Source: Ascaris suum (taxonomy: Eukaryota > Nematoda > Chromadorea > Rhabditida > Ascarididae). Taken from it: DNA of 64,000 bases. The notes below the pieces were generated by a model, which searched no databases, was not told the DNA's origin, and saw nothing but the letters and a program-made list of their open reading frames with translations. Where the stretch lies: positions 6,860,501 to 6,924,500 of the forward strand of contig CM024169.1 of NCBI GenBank assembly GCA_013433145.1. Direction: 5' to 3'. Of this stretch, positions 13,301-25,969 are shown in pieces. The position numbers and the translations under genes were made by a program. Within the stretch, counting starts at the first letter, position 1; each line of letters starts with the position of its first letter.

Positions 13301-15100
13301 AACGTATATATTCATTTTCAATAGGAATACAGGGAAAATAATGCAATATTCCTTTCTATTTGTTGTGTTCCTTCGATTCTTATAATTTTCCCCTCTCATG
13401 AATCGAATATTTCACGTACTTCCCTATGACTAAATCAAAAGCCAGCTTGCACGTTTATTAACCGGCGAAACGTGAACGGCTGCATTGCTTTATAAAATAA
13501 AGTGATGGAATCAAACTTAAAAATATTATGGGTAATCCAAAACGAAACTGGTCGATGACAGATGTCAACATTTCTTGATAAAAATAATGACATAATTTGC
13601 ACCACAGTGGTATCTACCAGGATCATTCCATACTTTACCAGCGGTATTCCGTTCTCCATCAGGTGCAATTCTCTAGTCTAATGCAGCCACTCGGTACTAT
13701 ACGAGAGCTATTCTCTGCTCTACCAGAGCCATTCCGTTTTGTGTATAGTGGACGCAACATACAGCGCGTTAAAGCAAAGTGCAGTGAAGAATAGGAATGC
13801 ATACCTAAGCATCATTCATAATTTATGTCGAGAAGAAGAAGAAAATAACAAACTTTGGCCGGGGACCGTGGCGACAGGTAACGTTTAAAGCCTGTCAACC
13901 ACTATTACTAGTGATACAACAAAATCAATTGAATGAAAGATGCAGCTTCGGGGAGAAGAAAACAATGAGTGGAAGTGAGAGGTAAATAAAAGGAGATGCA
14001 TAAATAAAAGGAATAGCACGACGTTGGGTTCTATTAAACTTCTTTCAAAAAAATCAACTGCCTGTATCAAATTCGATAACAAAGACGCGCAACAGCTGTT
14101 TCCTGCAATGTCGATTTTTCTGCTAATCTGCCATATATGCAAATTTTTGTTTTATAAATTTCTGCAGAAGTGCACTATCATAACTTGAATAGATATAATA
14201 TACGCGTATGTGTGATAGTTCCATCTCTTAAGCCACAAGAGTTAAGACGATGAAATCTGGTGGTGCAACCCATATCGTGGCCCAACTCCCTAAATACAAT
14301 TTCGTTTCAAGGGAACATTTTCTGAATTAGCGAGTAAAGAAGCAAGGATGCCACTGCACAAGCAAACTCTGATATCCGACCATGTGGACGTAGGTTCCAA
14401 TGTATTTTCCACTTCAAGATTTCTATAATTCATCGATTTCATACTAGCACTTATTATTAATGGCTTTCTCGATAGGTGATTTAATGACCCGATAGGACGA
14501 AATACCAAAGTGCATATCGCGCCAGCCTCCGTGACCCACTTTCACCTGTTATGCCCATACATTATTAACTCGAGACGTGTTTGCGCAAATTTGATAGCGC
14601 CTTTAAATTCATGCAACTCACAGAGGACATGAAGGCTAGAACGCGATGCTGGATTTGGACCGCGTTATGGCGCAGACAGATTACAGCAGCTGAATCTCAT
14701 CGTTGCAGCCCATTTAAACGACAAGAGTATGCAGACGCAAATCTAGAGACGCAAACAAACGTACATCGTACATGCTGCACGCGTACACATATGCACCAAC
14801 ATAATTGCACCGTGTGTTTGCGAGAATTGTGAAAAAGGCTATGGAAAATAGCATGGAAGGCATTCGATGGCTATTTGCAGGCCACGTTTGCCCTTTCACT
14901 TAAGTGGAAAACATATTGCCACCTTCTAAAGCTTAATTTAGGGGCAAAAATTCAACTGGATCGTTTGAAAGAGAAGTTTGCACTTCATTTCCCTCTTTCA
15001 TTACTTTATTAGGAGGAATGCACAGCGTCTTACAAGAATTTGCTATGTTTTGTCGACATCGACTTTTCTGAAGATACAATTTTGTTGTCTGTTGTCAAAA
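10395..15100. other. no confident gene
   Basis: This is AT-rich DNA with short open frames only. None shows a recognised domain, a consistent splice pair or a stable protein-like frame. It may contain the 5' UTR, first exon and promoter of the minus-strand Rab GAP gene, but I cannot point to them. Confidence 0.4.
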
Positions 15101-15105
15101 TATTC

Positions 15106-15177
15106 AATTTCCCTTTGGCAATGGTTTACTCCAGGCAAAAACAAATTTTCGGTGGATGGCTTTGACCTCTTTGATCT
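15106..15177 (-). CDS. possible third or terminal exon of the same unidentified gene
   Basis: After the acceptor TTCTTTGCAG, two nucleotides complete a Glu codon with the leftover G of the 15441 exon. The frame then reads IKEVKAIHRKFVFAWSKPLP and stops shortly afterwards. A second frame from the same acceptor is open for longer, so the choice rests only on phase. It could be a terminal exon or a chance fit. Confidence 0.25.
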
Positions 15178-15440
15178 CTGCAAAGAATAAATAAAAAAGG
15201 TGAGGGACATGTGTACAAAGTTGCAGGATGCTTGGAAAGAGGAAGCAACAAACTTTAGCGCTAGCATGCTAAATTTTGGTGCAGTGTATAGAATAAGAAA
15301 CATCTTCGATAGCGAAGACCCTAAAACCGAACTGGAAGTATGATAACTTTATCAGTGTGCCAAAAGAACGGTAACTTGACCCACAGCAATAAAGCAAAAA
15401 AAGGTGAAAGATCAACTAGAAAATAAACAGGCGTTCCAAC

Positions 15441-16293
15441 CTGAGTCAATACTATGAAGGTTTTCGACCGACAGTGGAGATCTGCGCATTTCTGTTGGCG
15501 GCGTTCGTTGACCATCGAGAGAATCAGCAGCTACATCTGTTATGTAAAGCTTTGCGATTATAGCCACTTTTCAGAAACTCTTACAAGTATTAAAAATTGA
15601 TTGTTTTTATTCACGTGAAAGCGTAAAAAGTTTACGCATCGAACACTTTCACATAAATGAACGACTGAAATGAGCAACGAGGACGATGAAAAAATATCGC
15701 TTCTCAGAGGACGAAAAAATGCAGTGACTTCTCCGATAATTCTGAAATGCATAATGTTTCGGGGCTAGTGATGAAAATGGCCAGTGGCAGAAGAAAACAA
15801 CTAAGAGGCAAAATGCTCGCTTTGCACATTTCAAAAGTCCTCTCAGTCCAAAGTCCGAGTTGAGGGAAAAATCCTCTCAGATGCTCCTCACGTCTGAGCT
15901 CGAGAAGTGGTCTTACTACTTAAGAGCCAGGAAAAACAGGATCGAACCAGTGCCCTCCCCCTTTCTCCTTAAAACCATCCTCGTTTATATTCTTGTTAGC
16001 TATATCTTCGATTTTCACAAAAATATCTTTAATTGCTATAATCGCACTGCATAAAGTGCAAAATTTTTCAATAATTGGAAGCCCTTTTTGAGAAAGTTTA
16101 CTTCAACGAGATGAAGGTGACAGATGGCGAGAGGCTAGAAATCAAAGCAAAAAGCCGCTCACCTGCAACTAATGACGGATCACTGCCACAATGGGTCATC
16201 GAGAGACCGACTTCAATAATCGGCGAATCGGCGCGGTTGCTGACGTCACCTTTGGTGCTAGCATCTTCCAGCGCCGAAGACATGAATCCTTCG
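15441..16293 (-). CDS. two phase-matched exons of an unidentified minus-strand gene
   Basis: The upstream exon ends at 16163 on a textbook donor (TTGCAG|GTGAGC) and reads MSSALEDASTKGDVS, RADSPIIEVGLSMTHCGSD and PSLVA. Its 5' end is uncertain, possibly 16293 after ATTTAAG. The next exon, 15441-15536, starts after ATAACAG and reads VAADSLDGQRTPPTEMRR, SPLSVENLHSIDS. The split codon (G|AT, Asp) joins the frames without a stop. The product is hydrophilic and Ser/Pro-rich, as in a disordered linker. I considered a lipin-type protein but saw no N-lip or DxDxT motif, so I assign no function. Confidence 0.4.
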
Positions 16294-16801
16294 AATCGCT
16301 TAAATGAACCTTTTCTTTAGCTGCAATATACAGCACATTACACTTAAGAAAACGTTCTGTAGTCTATTTAATGAATACCGTGCGCCAATAGCATAATAAC
16401 AGTTGCGGAGCACTCTTCACAAATTGCTGTACTAAAGAATGAGTGACACATCGTTGGAAGAAAAGCGGATCCTTAAAATCAATTAGAACCTATCACTGAT
16501 GAAAGAGAACGATCACGAGTGGTAAAAAACTGTCGCCTTTCGGAAAATATTCACGTCGCGCCGCCTAACAACTTCATCATCAAATGCACATGAATTTAGC
16601 AGCAGTTTCAATCGCAAGCGAGGGCGGTCGCTTCATAAGCTCCGTTCACCTTCAGCTAAACGAAAGTTCCATTATGAGGACTTAACTAGTACGACAGCAC
16701 ATTCCACGGTCACACAAGGTCCTGATGCAAGAGAAAAGAATCGGCATAGCTATAAAGTATACAAAGGAAGAAGCGTGTTTCACGTGAGACACCAATAATT
16801 C

Positions 16802-16920
<119 letters not shown>

Positions 16921-17710
16921 TATATGCATAGAACCATGGTATGTGCATATACATGTGTACATGCAATATATGAACGTATCATACATATGTAACATAACCT
17001 CGCTAAAATGCGCTTCCACGAACACCGGCAATTTCTGATCGCTTTTTTGAAGAGCATTACAGCAGCTCGGCACTACGACAGGCCTTCCTCCTCTTCCAAA
17101 AAGGAAAAAAACCCCCACAGATTGTCCAACAAAAAGACTGCCCGAACACACCCGAGCTGCTAAGCACAGAACACGAGTACTTTTGAACAAATCGAACAGC
17201 AATGACGAAATCTTTAAATCACAACTCCACTCGCCGCCATTTTATAACCATTTATGATTTAGAGCGCAACCACTATATTTATGTGCCCATTCAACCTATA
17301 CCATCCACAACAAATCTCACATGCACCATGAAACCAATTCGCACCTCGCTCAATGATTTAATGGATCGATCATAGCTGCGATGAAAATTTTTGAATTAGC
17401 ATTATTTACTGCAAGCATGCATTCCACGAGAGAGATTCTCCTTCGGCATGTTACAGCATCGCATCATAAAGCACGTTTAGAATTTCTCGAGTGGGGGAAG
17501 GGGAGAGAAGGAAGATGCAGGGGGCGGGGTAGGGGAGTCTTGGGCCAGCCATGCGGTCACATGGCACCGGAATACACACAAAGACGCGGGTTACTCTATT
17601 TCCGATGCGGTAGAGGGAACCATATTTGCCGTGAAATCGACGAAAATTGCAAGTGGTATTCTTCAGTTTGCAGCGCAGATGTACAGAGAGGAATACTACT
17701 TTCTTGCATG

Positions 17711-18677
17711 GTATCTTTATTGCATCTTTAATATAAACTTATCAAAAAACGTTTAGAAACGTTTCCGCGTATTGCTTTTGCAAAATTTATCGTGGTCCAT
17801 ACCAGCCTATTTAGACTATCAAGCTAAAAGTCTTTAAGCTGAATTCATTGAATTATCGCAGGCTCAAATTAGACTTGATTCTGTATCGTAATACTCTCTT
17901 CGGCTCCTCCGATACCTCGTTTTCAAGGGTATTTTGCCTTGCCAATCCTCCAGGTCGACGGGGACATCAGTTTCAGCCCGCTAATACACAGCGGCAAAAA
18001 CAATGCTGTGCACAGTTTCCAGTTCAGGTTCGAATCTGGTTCTTGCCGATATCGTCAATGCCTCCACTCCTCCAGCTTTCCACTCTCTATCGCCGTCCTC
18101 ACGTTACAGCTGCTTATTTACCTGAATCGTTGCTTTGCGCACCTTTTCCTCCTTTTCGATGTTGATGCTTGCATACCTTCTGTATGCTTTCCCACTTATG
18201 GACGTTGAAAAAATTAAATAGCTAAAGACTGCTCTACAAGCAAATCGCTTCCGGGCTCAAGTCGTTCACTTGCACAGCAGTTACATTGGTGAAAGTCGCT
18301 CATCATTTCGCTGTGTTGTTCGTATAGAAGTAGCTGTGTTTTGAGGGAAGAAAGCGCTCAAGCAATGAAACATTCAGTGCTTTGATACTGAGGCAGCCTG
18401 TGTGCCCGCATTTCTCGTTTCCATCACTCAAAATTACTGTAGTATTCAAGCAGCAGACGTTACATGTGGCCTGTGGCCCCTTGGAAACGACAAATAATTC
18501 AGAGTGCCGTAAATCTCTTGAATTTTCTCGTAAAATGAAGCAGATCCATTTATCAGCAGGGATATCGATGAATCTACGGACAATACACCAGCAATTTGAC
18601 GTAAACTCAACATTTCTATCGGACAGTCTGCCTTCGTCTAAAAACAACCTCCTGCAAACGCTCTTCGTTCAGCTTAT
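17711..18677 (+). mobile_element. decayed 3' end of a non-LTR retrotransposon (copy A)
   Basis: The plus strand carries the tail of a LINE-type reverse transcriptase protein. It reads RIAFAKFIVVHTSLFRLSS, then in shifted frames LNYRRLKLDLILYRNTLFG and, further on, LVLADIVNASTPPAFHS, the usual post-RT pattern. Stops and frameshifts break it, and the RT catalytic core is absent, so it is 5'-truncated as such elements often are. The last 400 nt hold no RT homology that I recognise. Copy B at 42455-43418 is nearly the same sequence in the opposite orientation. Confidence 0.8.
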
Positions 18678-21600
18678 CCATACGAAATTGGTATGACATG
18701 GATTCACCTATCAGGAGAGAAGATCCTTTTTAGAAATAAACTTTTATTCATAATGAAGAACTTTTACCGAGCATGGTCACAAAATGTCATTTGAATCTAG
18801 GAAACCTGGATTAATCAGTCAGTGTAGAGAACTCACACCGCTCTCTCCTCGGAGCGTATTTCCTGCTTTTCGGATATATGAGTTATTGCTCTTTGAAATT
18901 TATCTTCGTTTGAAATATGTTTTCTATGCAGTCATAACTCACATAAAGCACGCCATATTTGTTCTCCCATTGTCGCGATTACTCGCGAGTATCATTTCGA
19001 TTTTTGAGATTTGATAGCTAATTTAGAATGTATTGAGGCAAACATTACAAGTGCATAAGGAATGCGCTCGTGTATAAAGACGTTTTGGTGACTAAGGCAT
19101 GCGAAAAGAAACAGCACAAAAACGCGTCGGCCTAGCGGCTTCTACAAGGGAGAAGGCACCGGAAGCATGGCGCCGCTCTCTTCATGAATGGGTAGCATCA
19201 TTCAAAGCGGATTCGTCATGAAGCTATGATGTTGACGAAAGTACAACCCCAAAGACCCCATAAAAGGGATAGCAATAAGCTCACATACAGTCGGCCTTTA
19301 ATGCGTTACGATGATGCAAAGAGTGATTGCTCGCTGTGTAGCAATATTGTTGTCCAACGAGTGTTTCTTGTCTTGTGTAGATTTCTTCGATTGCTATCCA
19401 TTTCTATTAATGTGCTTGACTTGAACTGGTATAACTAAAGAGGCAGTAGTGAGTTTACTATCTATGTTGTAATCATTGCTCGAACTTGAATAATGAGCAG
19501 CTTAGGCTAGGTTAAACCACCAACGGTTGCTCTGATCGTTGCTTTAATCGTTTAAGAGCGCCGAATTTTATAATTATCGCTTGAGACGTCGGTTCAAATG
19601 AATCGTAGGCTTTGCTCCAGAGCGACTTAAGTCGCATACTATTGTCATAATCCTTTGAAGTGAGAAGTCCTTTAGGTTGATAGAATTTGATTTGCTGTGT
19701 CGTGCTAGGAATCGCGAAAGAGTTTGCAAGCCTAACATTACAGTATTGATCCGAAATGCCATTTTGCTAGGGTGTTGCTGTGTTTTGCTAAATCGAATTC
19801 GGTGTTGCTGTATTTTGCTAATTCGTAATTCAATTGCGATCGTATTGTTCGGCGTACTATGCACTAATAAAATGCAAGATGTTTAATTACCCAAGTTTGA
19901 GATTTGGGTAAGCACCAACGTTTGGGAGAAGCGAGACGGAAGCAGTTGTTCGAGTGAGCAGAATCAGAAGAAATCGTCAACTCAACGGAGTTGTGACGAC
20001 TGAATAAGTGAACAGGCCAGTTGAGTTTTGCGACCTTCAGATTATATTGGCTACCGGGTCGGCGGCAGTCAATACACCCATATAGACGCCAAGTCAAGAA
20101 CGTTAACTGTGTTTATTCTGTACACGTGAGGTAGTTCTAAGGTGAGGAAGGTGTTCATGAAAACATCTAACCATGGAACTTGATGCTAAACTCATCTCTT
20201 CACTCCGAACCCGAATACACCGTTTTGTTCACTTTCGCGAATCTGCATTCACAAAACTCACCATGACGGTCCTGAACATACAAGTGCGTGCCAGATTGTG
20301 CGTTATTTTCCGCTGTGGAACTGCTGAAACTAAGAGTTCTGGAGCTTTTTGTATGTAATGAGTGACAACACTTCGTATTTAAACGTTCAAGTTGATCGGT
20401 GAACTTCGCAAGGATTTATAAACGATTGAAAATGGCAGAAATTTGCATTTTGCTTTCGGTTAGGCTTTTGTTCTATACGGATCGGGTTCAAAGGAGTCTA
20501 TCTATGTGGACGATTTATTTTTAGCAGTCACAGGAACAGTTAGGTGCGCAAACATAAATGCACTTTCAAAAAAACAGGTTGGTCTGATGAGTGGCATCGC
20601 AAAAGCACACATATCGTGCTAGGTGCTTCTCCACTTTTTGGTTGCTGCATGAGCTTCCTGCTATGCCAACAATGACAGGGTGCCCAGTTTGGCCTCAAAG
20701 TTTCCAACGGTTGACTTCATTCTCCTTGGAGTGAGCTGAGAAAGCTCTAAAGTGGGTTTTTTTTGAGTTCTTTTTCCGTATATGCAGTATTTTATGTGTC
20801 ACAACGCAAGCAAAATTCTCCTAGCGAAAGTGCATACGTTTTGCGAAAGAAGGATGTTCTACTGATATTAAAAGAACGAAACTGATGTGAGTTAAGCCAA
20901 TTTTTGCCTCAGTTCGAACTTAAAAACAACCTAACTTGGCATTTCACAATTTCTTCACTGCAGGTTTAACTCATCTCAAAAAAATTATAGCTACTGAAGG
21001 AGTGGAAGCTGAAGCGCAAATTTTAAGTATATATGTGCTTATTCCGCATCAAAATGCGGCAGAACAGCACATTTGTCGGAGGCACACTTATCTGATGCGC
21101 ATTTGTCTAACGCAAAAGCTGTAGTCATGATTACATCAAACACTAGAAACGCGATTACGGGCGGTATATTTCTAGGTGGTACAGTACTTTTCGGTATCGG
21201 GTAACAGTGTAGCAATGAGTAGTTGCTAACTAAAGAGCAAATTGTCACACAACGCTTAAAAAACTCTGAAGACAAGTCGGAAAGTGCCCCGGAAGTACAT
21301 CTACGATCTGCGTTTCTTACAGCTATCTGCGTTTCTTTGTTGTTGCTCACCACACCTGTAGCTACCGTCAATTGTCAACTGCTGTCGTAGTAGCTGCAAT
21401 AGTGTTTCTGTACCTGAACAGAAACTGTCGTTTGTACGGATCTATGAAAGCTTCTTTCTTTCAGCTCGACTGCGCGTAAAGTTCAAAGTCGAGTGATGTT
21501 AAATTGGAACAGAGCGATGCAAACTTTGCAACTTCTTTAGAAATTGATTAAACGAACTGAAATGTGGTGTTGGATGCAGATACCGTGAATTAGCTGCGAT

Positions 21601-22480
21601 GTTTCCTGAGTTGAAATCACCAGACAGATAGGTAAACATGCACACAGAAACGCGCAGACCGCACCATCATGTTTATTGTTGCACTGAAGTCTTGCATCAT
21701 TTTCCTCATCGCTGTTATCGGGCTGTAAGTGCCTTGCACCGTTGCAAGCACAGCCTCTTTATCATCACAAGAATATTTTGGCAATGGTTGAACTCTCAAC
21801 GATCAGTCGGAAGGGGAACCATTTAATTATCTTTAAAGCGTTCCTCTAAACCCTTACAGCAGTGGTCTCCTTCATCACTAATTTTCCAGACTTCGTGAGC
21901 ATCACAAGAACGTCGATAAACGACTTTTAAGGATTTATCTGTACAGATTGAAATGAATTTATTAACTAAATGCATTGAAATGAATGGGGAAATGTGTGCA
22001 TGCTGGTGATCGAATGAGGCTATCAAAGAAGTCATAAGAGCAGTATGCAGCAATAAACGAGAGTAATTTATTTACGAGAATTCACTGAAGTCGATTCAAT
22101 CAACTCAATATTAACAAGCCACAGCGAAGTAAAATCTCCCACAAATCAACATAGTATACGGTAGTTGTCGACGTTGTCATCAAGAATCGCTGTCAAGTTA
22201 TGTGGTGATGTTTACAGCGCTGAACGCTTTCCTCTCGACGGCAGATATTGAAACCTGAAATACTCGTTTCGTTTATGCAAATAAGATCGTATTCTTGCCA
22301 ACTTGTGATCAGTCTGATCAATCTGATTGCGAGGTGGTAACGGCTCAAATCTCAAATATGATAACCGCTCTTAATCGCTGATAATGGCGATAATCGATCA
22401 TATCTCGACTGGTCGCACGAATTGAATTTTGCATATTCTATAGCTTAATAAATTTACTTCTATTCGTTCACTTTTTATTC
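18678..22480. other. no confident gene
   Basis: AT-rich DNA with short uninformative frames. Around 19770-19830 a unit of about 29 nt (GTGTTGCTGTRTTTTGCTAA) occurs twice in tandem. At 21060-21110 a degenerate ACATTTGTC-like unit occurs three times and yields a spurious DKCAS peptide repeat on the minus strand. No splice-supported exon was found. Confidence 0.4.
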
Positions 22481-22530
22481 ATACCCAAAGATTACGGTCA
22501 CTGCAAATTTAGATTGCATAAATATTTCGG
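22465..22530. repeat. dispersed repeat, copy 1
   Basis: The segment centred on AAAGATTACGGTCACTGCAA, with flanking TTATTCAT and a following CGGCG, is matched at 24280-24350 in the same orientation. The similarity extends about 60 nt. The family is unknown to me. Confidence 0.5.
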
Positions 22531-22630
22531 CGGAAAAACAAACTGTATCAAATAAATATTAATCGGCAAAGATGATAAGCGTTACAAAGGTTCTCGAGTT
22601 ACATCGAAGTAGATCTTCTGGGACGAGGAG

Positions 22631-22655
22631 GTGCAGGGGTACGACCCCTTTGCAC
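22631..22655. repeat. GC-rich hairpin
   Basis: GTGCAGGGGT is followed three bases later by ACCCCTTTGCAC, giving a near-perfect stem with a 2 nt bulge. It stands out against the AT-rich surroundings. Its role is unknown. Confidence 0.45.
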
Positions 22656-23777
22656 TAGATGTAGCGTTCTGTATTAGGAATATGCCAAGTGAGCTGGTGG
22701 CAACGGCACCAGAAATGCGTCCTCACGATCAGTGAAATACGGTGTGCATCAAGAATTTCTTAACGGGAATCAGACTAACTTAAGCAAAAAGAATTGCTAC
22801 TTAAGAAGATTCCTATTTTCGTCTACGCTCTATAGAAGTCTTAAATATACCAATATTCCAATATTATATTTGTTATGTATCAAAGGACTGAGCCTTTTAG
22901 TTTACATTGTACCTCTCGTTTACAATAAGAATGAAATTGCTTGATATGAAATTGCTTGAATTTCGTTGCATGGAATCACGTTCCATATTGTGTTTTAAAA
23001 CTGCTCATAATTGCTCTGATACTGCATTTAATTCAAGGTTCTATTATTCGGATCGACGTAATTTATCACGAGCTTGTAGCTCTAGACTGTTTGCGCGAGC
23101 CTGAACCTTGAATTCGGCTTATAATTCGTTTACTTTCGGGTCCTTAGAGGGTGGAATAAATTTCCTCTTGAATCGTCGCCTAAAGCATTTCGACATCGAA
23201 AAATCCATCAATTTATGTTTCATCGCCATAGTATGCTGTGCTTTTTCTATTTGATTGGATTTGTTTTTTGATCACTATTAATTATGTTCATGAAATGAAG
23301 ACCTCACAAAGGCCTGCAGGCATACAGCGGATGGGAACAAACGCTTTATGGAATCCGCAATCTGCTTAGGAACGCATTAGGCTGCAAAGTTAGCAAAAAT
23401 GAAACTACATTTGTTTGCCTTGGGATCTGAGGTTTAAATTGCTTGGTTAAAGGATAATGCAGTGAAAATTGTTACTTTGAAGCTACGCATATAAGCACCA
23501 GGTCTCATATGTTTATCAAGTTTTTCGAAAAGGGGAGAGGGGACATGGATGGAAGAAAGCGGATAGCAGAGGGAATTTTGCCATGAGGGGACTAACAATA
23601 AAGATTTCACGATACGCTGCTCATTCGAAACAGTACTGTGGAAGCTGTCACTCAAGCAAACGCATAACTGCTCGCTTAAGTGTTCCTCGTTCCCTTCAAT
23701 ATCATTTATTAACACTACAGTTCAAGTAGCTATATTAGAGAGGAACGTTGTTGAATGCATTTGATGCAATGAAGATA

Positions 23778-23990
23778 TTATGTGAAAGCTGTACTCTCTC
23801 TTGAATAGAAATACCTTTTGTTACTTTGCAGTGATTTTTTTCCTCGTGCAGCTTGAAACTGGAATCGTCGCTTATTCGAATGATAAAAGCCATCGTTGCG
23901 TGCATCGTTAAGTGGTTTTGCGCCATTTGTCTCTTCCTCCCACACTTCCTTTAGTTCATCGTATAAACGTTGCATTTGTTCCAACTCATC
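23778..23990 (-). CDS. candidate terminal exon: acidic helix plus dibasic-site tail
   Basis: After the acceptor CAATTACAG the minus strand reads 70 codons to a TAA stop. It begins with the acidic, heptad-like DELEQMQRLYDELKEVWEEE and continues with NGAKPLNDARNDGFYHS. Two SNKR sites follow: SNKRRFQFQAARGKK and SNKRYFYSRESTAFT. A dibasic site, a short peptide and then Gly-Lys-Lys is the pattern of an amidated neuropeptide in a prohormone. Codon use is protein-like. I do not recognise the family, and the neuropeptide idea is inference. Confidence 0.38.
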   Translation of the reverse strand, partial: DELEQMQRLYDELKEVWEEETNGAKPLNDARNDGFYHSNKRRFQFQAARGKKSLQSNKRYFYSRESTAFT

Positions 23991-24196
23991 CTGTAATTGA
24001 TTCACGATTGAAAAGAGAGTAAAATGTTGATGGATAGAAACGAAGTAAAATAAAACATCAATTTCGATTACCGTTCATGTTCTTCGAAGCAGTAATTTGA
24101 GCATAGATGGAGCAGATTGCAGAACCTTATTCGCTAGGGCTTTTGATTTTGTGGCAATTGCGACGAAGTAGGTAACCTCAGATTGCATTCGTTTAC

Positions 24197-24267
24197 TTCG
24201 ATTAATGCCATTCGCAGTTCTGATATTGAATTCAGTTGTTTTAATGCCGAAAAATTGGTGAATAATG
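24197..24267 (-). CDS. candidate internal exon upstream of the dibasic-site exon
   Basis: This minus-strand frame reads FSALKQLNSISELRMALIE, then a GTAAAC donor in phase 0. It would join DELEQMQRLYDEL of the next exon and so continue one helical, coiled-coil-like segment. The 5' border (after GATTGAG) is a guess, and part of the exon abuts a dispersed repeat, so this is tentative. Confidence 0.28.
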
Positions 24268-24279
24268 CTCAATCATCAC

Positions 24280-24350
24280 TTTACTTTCATTCATTCATTT
24301 CAAAAGATTACGGTAACTGCAAACTTAAGCCGTATATATAATCCGGCGCA
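24280..24350. repeat. dispersed repeat, copy 2
   Basis: It contains AAAGATTACGGTAACTGCAA and matches the copy at 22465-22530 in the same orientation, with scattered differences. Confidence 0.5.
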
Positions 24351-25280
24351 AAAATGCAGTGCGTCCGGCCAAATCTCGACCGATACTTGCAGAAATTATC
24401 CTATCGAAATAAATCTTCGCGGTGCTAATGTCATTTTAGAATTTGCAGGATTCAGGGAACTCCAACGCGCCATATAATTTCCTCCCCCCTCAAAAGTGTA
24501 CGGTTTCATCGTTTTCTAAGGCGTTATACATTTCAATGCACATACTATATTTTGATGGACTGGAGGCTTTGTAATGGTAATTATATCATAATTTTCCTCA
24601 CAAATTGAAGTAATTTCCTCTTAATCGCATCCATCGGCTTAACTTACCCCCTGACCTGGAATTAAATATTTACCTGCTTTGACTTACCTCAAGAGCACCA
24701 GTCCTAAGCCCTATCTTAGTACGCTATGGCCTTCGAACGTAAAAAGTTTAGAGGAAAGCTTTCTAGAGAAGCTAATTTTTATCTTCAAAGAGTCAAGGGG
24801 TATAAAGAAGCAGTAATAAATATGAGCTAGTAAGTTTGGAGGACCGGATGTGATTACAATGTTGTTCATGCAGGTTAAATGGGCAGCTGAGGCAACAAAT
24901 GAGACGTTATGAGGAATCTACCTTCTGCCTCCAGATGACACAAGATAGAAACGTTCGCTGTGGAGGTTTATGTAGTAAGCCGGGAAAAGAAGATTCAGTG
25001 CTTGAGCTACCTTTTATCTACAGCAGGTGGTAGGGGCGGAAGATTACAAAAGTTTGAGCGACCTGAAGTGCAGAGAAGAAATCTTCGTCATAGTATAAAA
25101 AGAAATGTCTTCGAATTAAATAGAAATCAAGCACCGTATTGATGAGCACAAAATGCTGCCGATGCAGTCGTTACTCGTCACCCACTCACGCGCATACAAG
25201 CCCATGCACGCGAAATACGTTCACGCACACGTGCATGTACCTACGTGATCTATAATTTCCTGTACTGCAATAAAATACAG

Positions 25281-25442
25281 GTAAATTGGCGAACTGTTGT
25301 GAAAAACATTGCACAAGGAGAAGCTGCATTCATTGATGGTGAAAAATTCTGGGCAAACGAAACAATTAATATGCTCCGAGAGCAAATTCTGCCGCTTAAA
25401 GCATTCTCATTCTGTACGCTGGAAGATGTCCTTGAGAAGTAA
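25281..25442 (+). CDS. candidate terminal exon of an unidentified plus-strand gene
   Basis: After the acceptor AAAATACAG the plus strand reads 53 codons to TAA: VNWRTVVKNIAQGEAAFIDG, KFWANETINMLREQILPL and AFSFCTLEDVLEK. The composition is protein-like and soluble. No upstream exon or domain could be assigned. The antisense frame is also open, which weakens the call. Confidence 0.33.
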   Translation, partial: VNWRTVVKNIAQGEAAFIDGEKFWANETINMLREQILPLKAFSFCTLEDVLEK

Positions 25443-25969
25443 CTAGGCACTTGTTGTCCAGTTCGATATTCATCAGAGGCACCGTTCGATATTCATCGGT
25501 AATTGTTGCTGTTGCCGCATTAAAAACCTTCGATTTCCACGGATCCCAACGCCACTGATGAAACTCGAGATGCTAGCCCGAAAATGGTTGAATGCTAGCT
25601 TGTTTTCATTCCAGAAGTCCGCTAGTTGTTAGATCGAATCTCAACTTTGTTCAGCTTCTCGCGATAGTCGGCGGTAGTCAACAAACACTACAGATGCCGC
25701 GAAAAGCGTGAAGAATTGTGATGCATCATATCGAGTTGCCACCTTCTAGAGTTCTGCATTCTGCCCGCAGCCTCAAATTTTTTGCTTTTCATTTTTTACT
25801 TTCACCGAACTCCGCAGGTAACCAACGTCTTCCTCACAGCTATTCCCATCATTGAGCTTACTAATTCAAAAATGCAACATTACTGCAGTCATTTCTTGTA
25901 CCATCCTTAATTCGAACTCTGCTCAGTAGCAGGCACTTTTCAAAAATCTCCTAGCAGTCACACTGAGCA

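Noticed and set aside
18025..18045. GGTTCGAATCTGG as a tRNA B box
   Set aside because: It lies within the retrotransposon tail, is explained by the coding frame there, and has no A box or tRNA fold around it.
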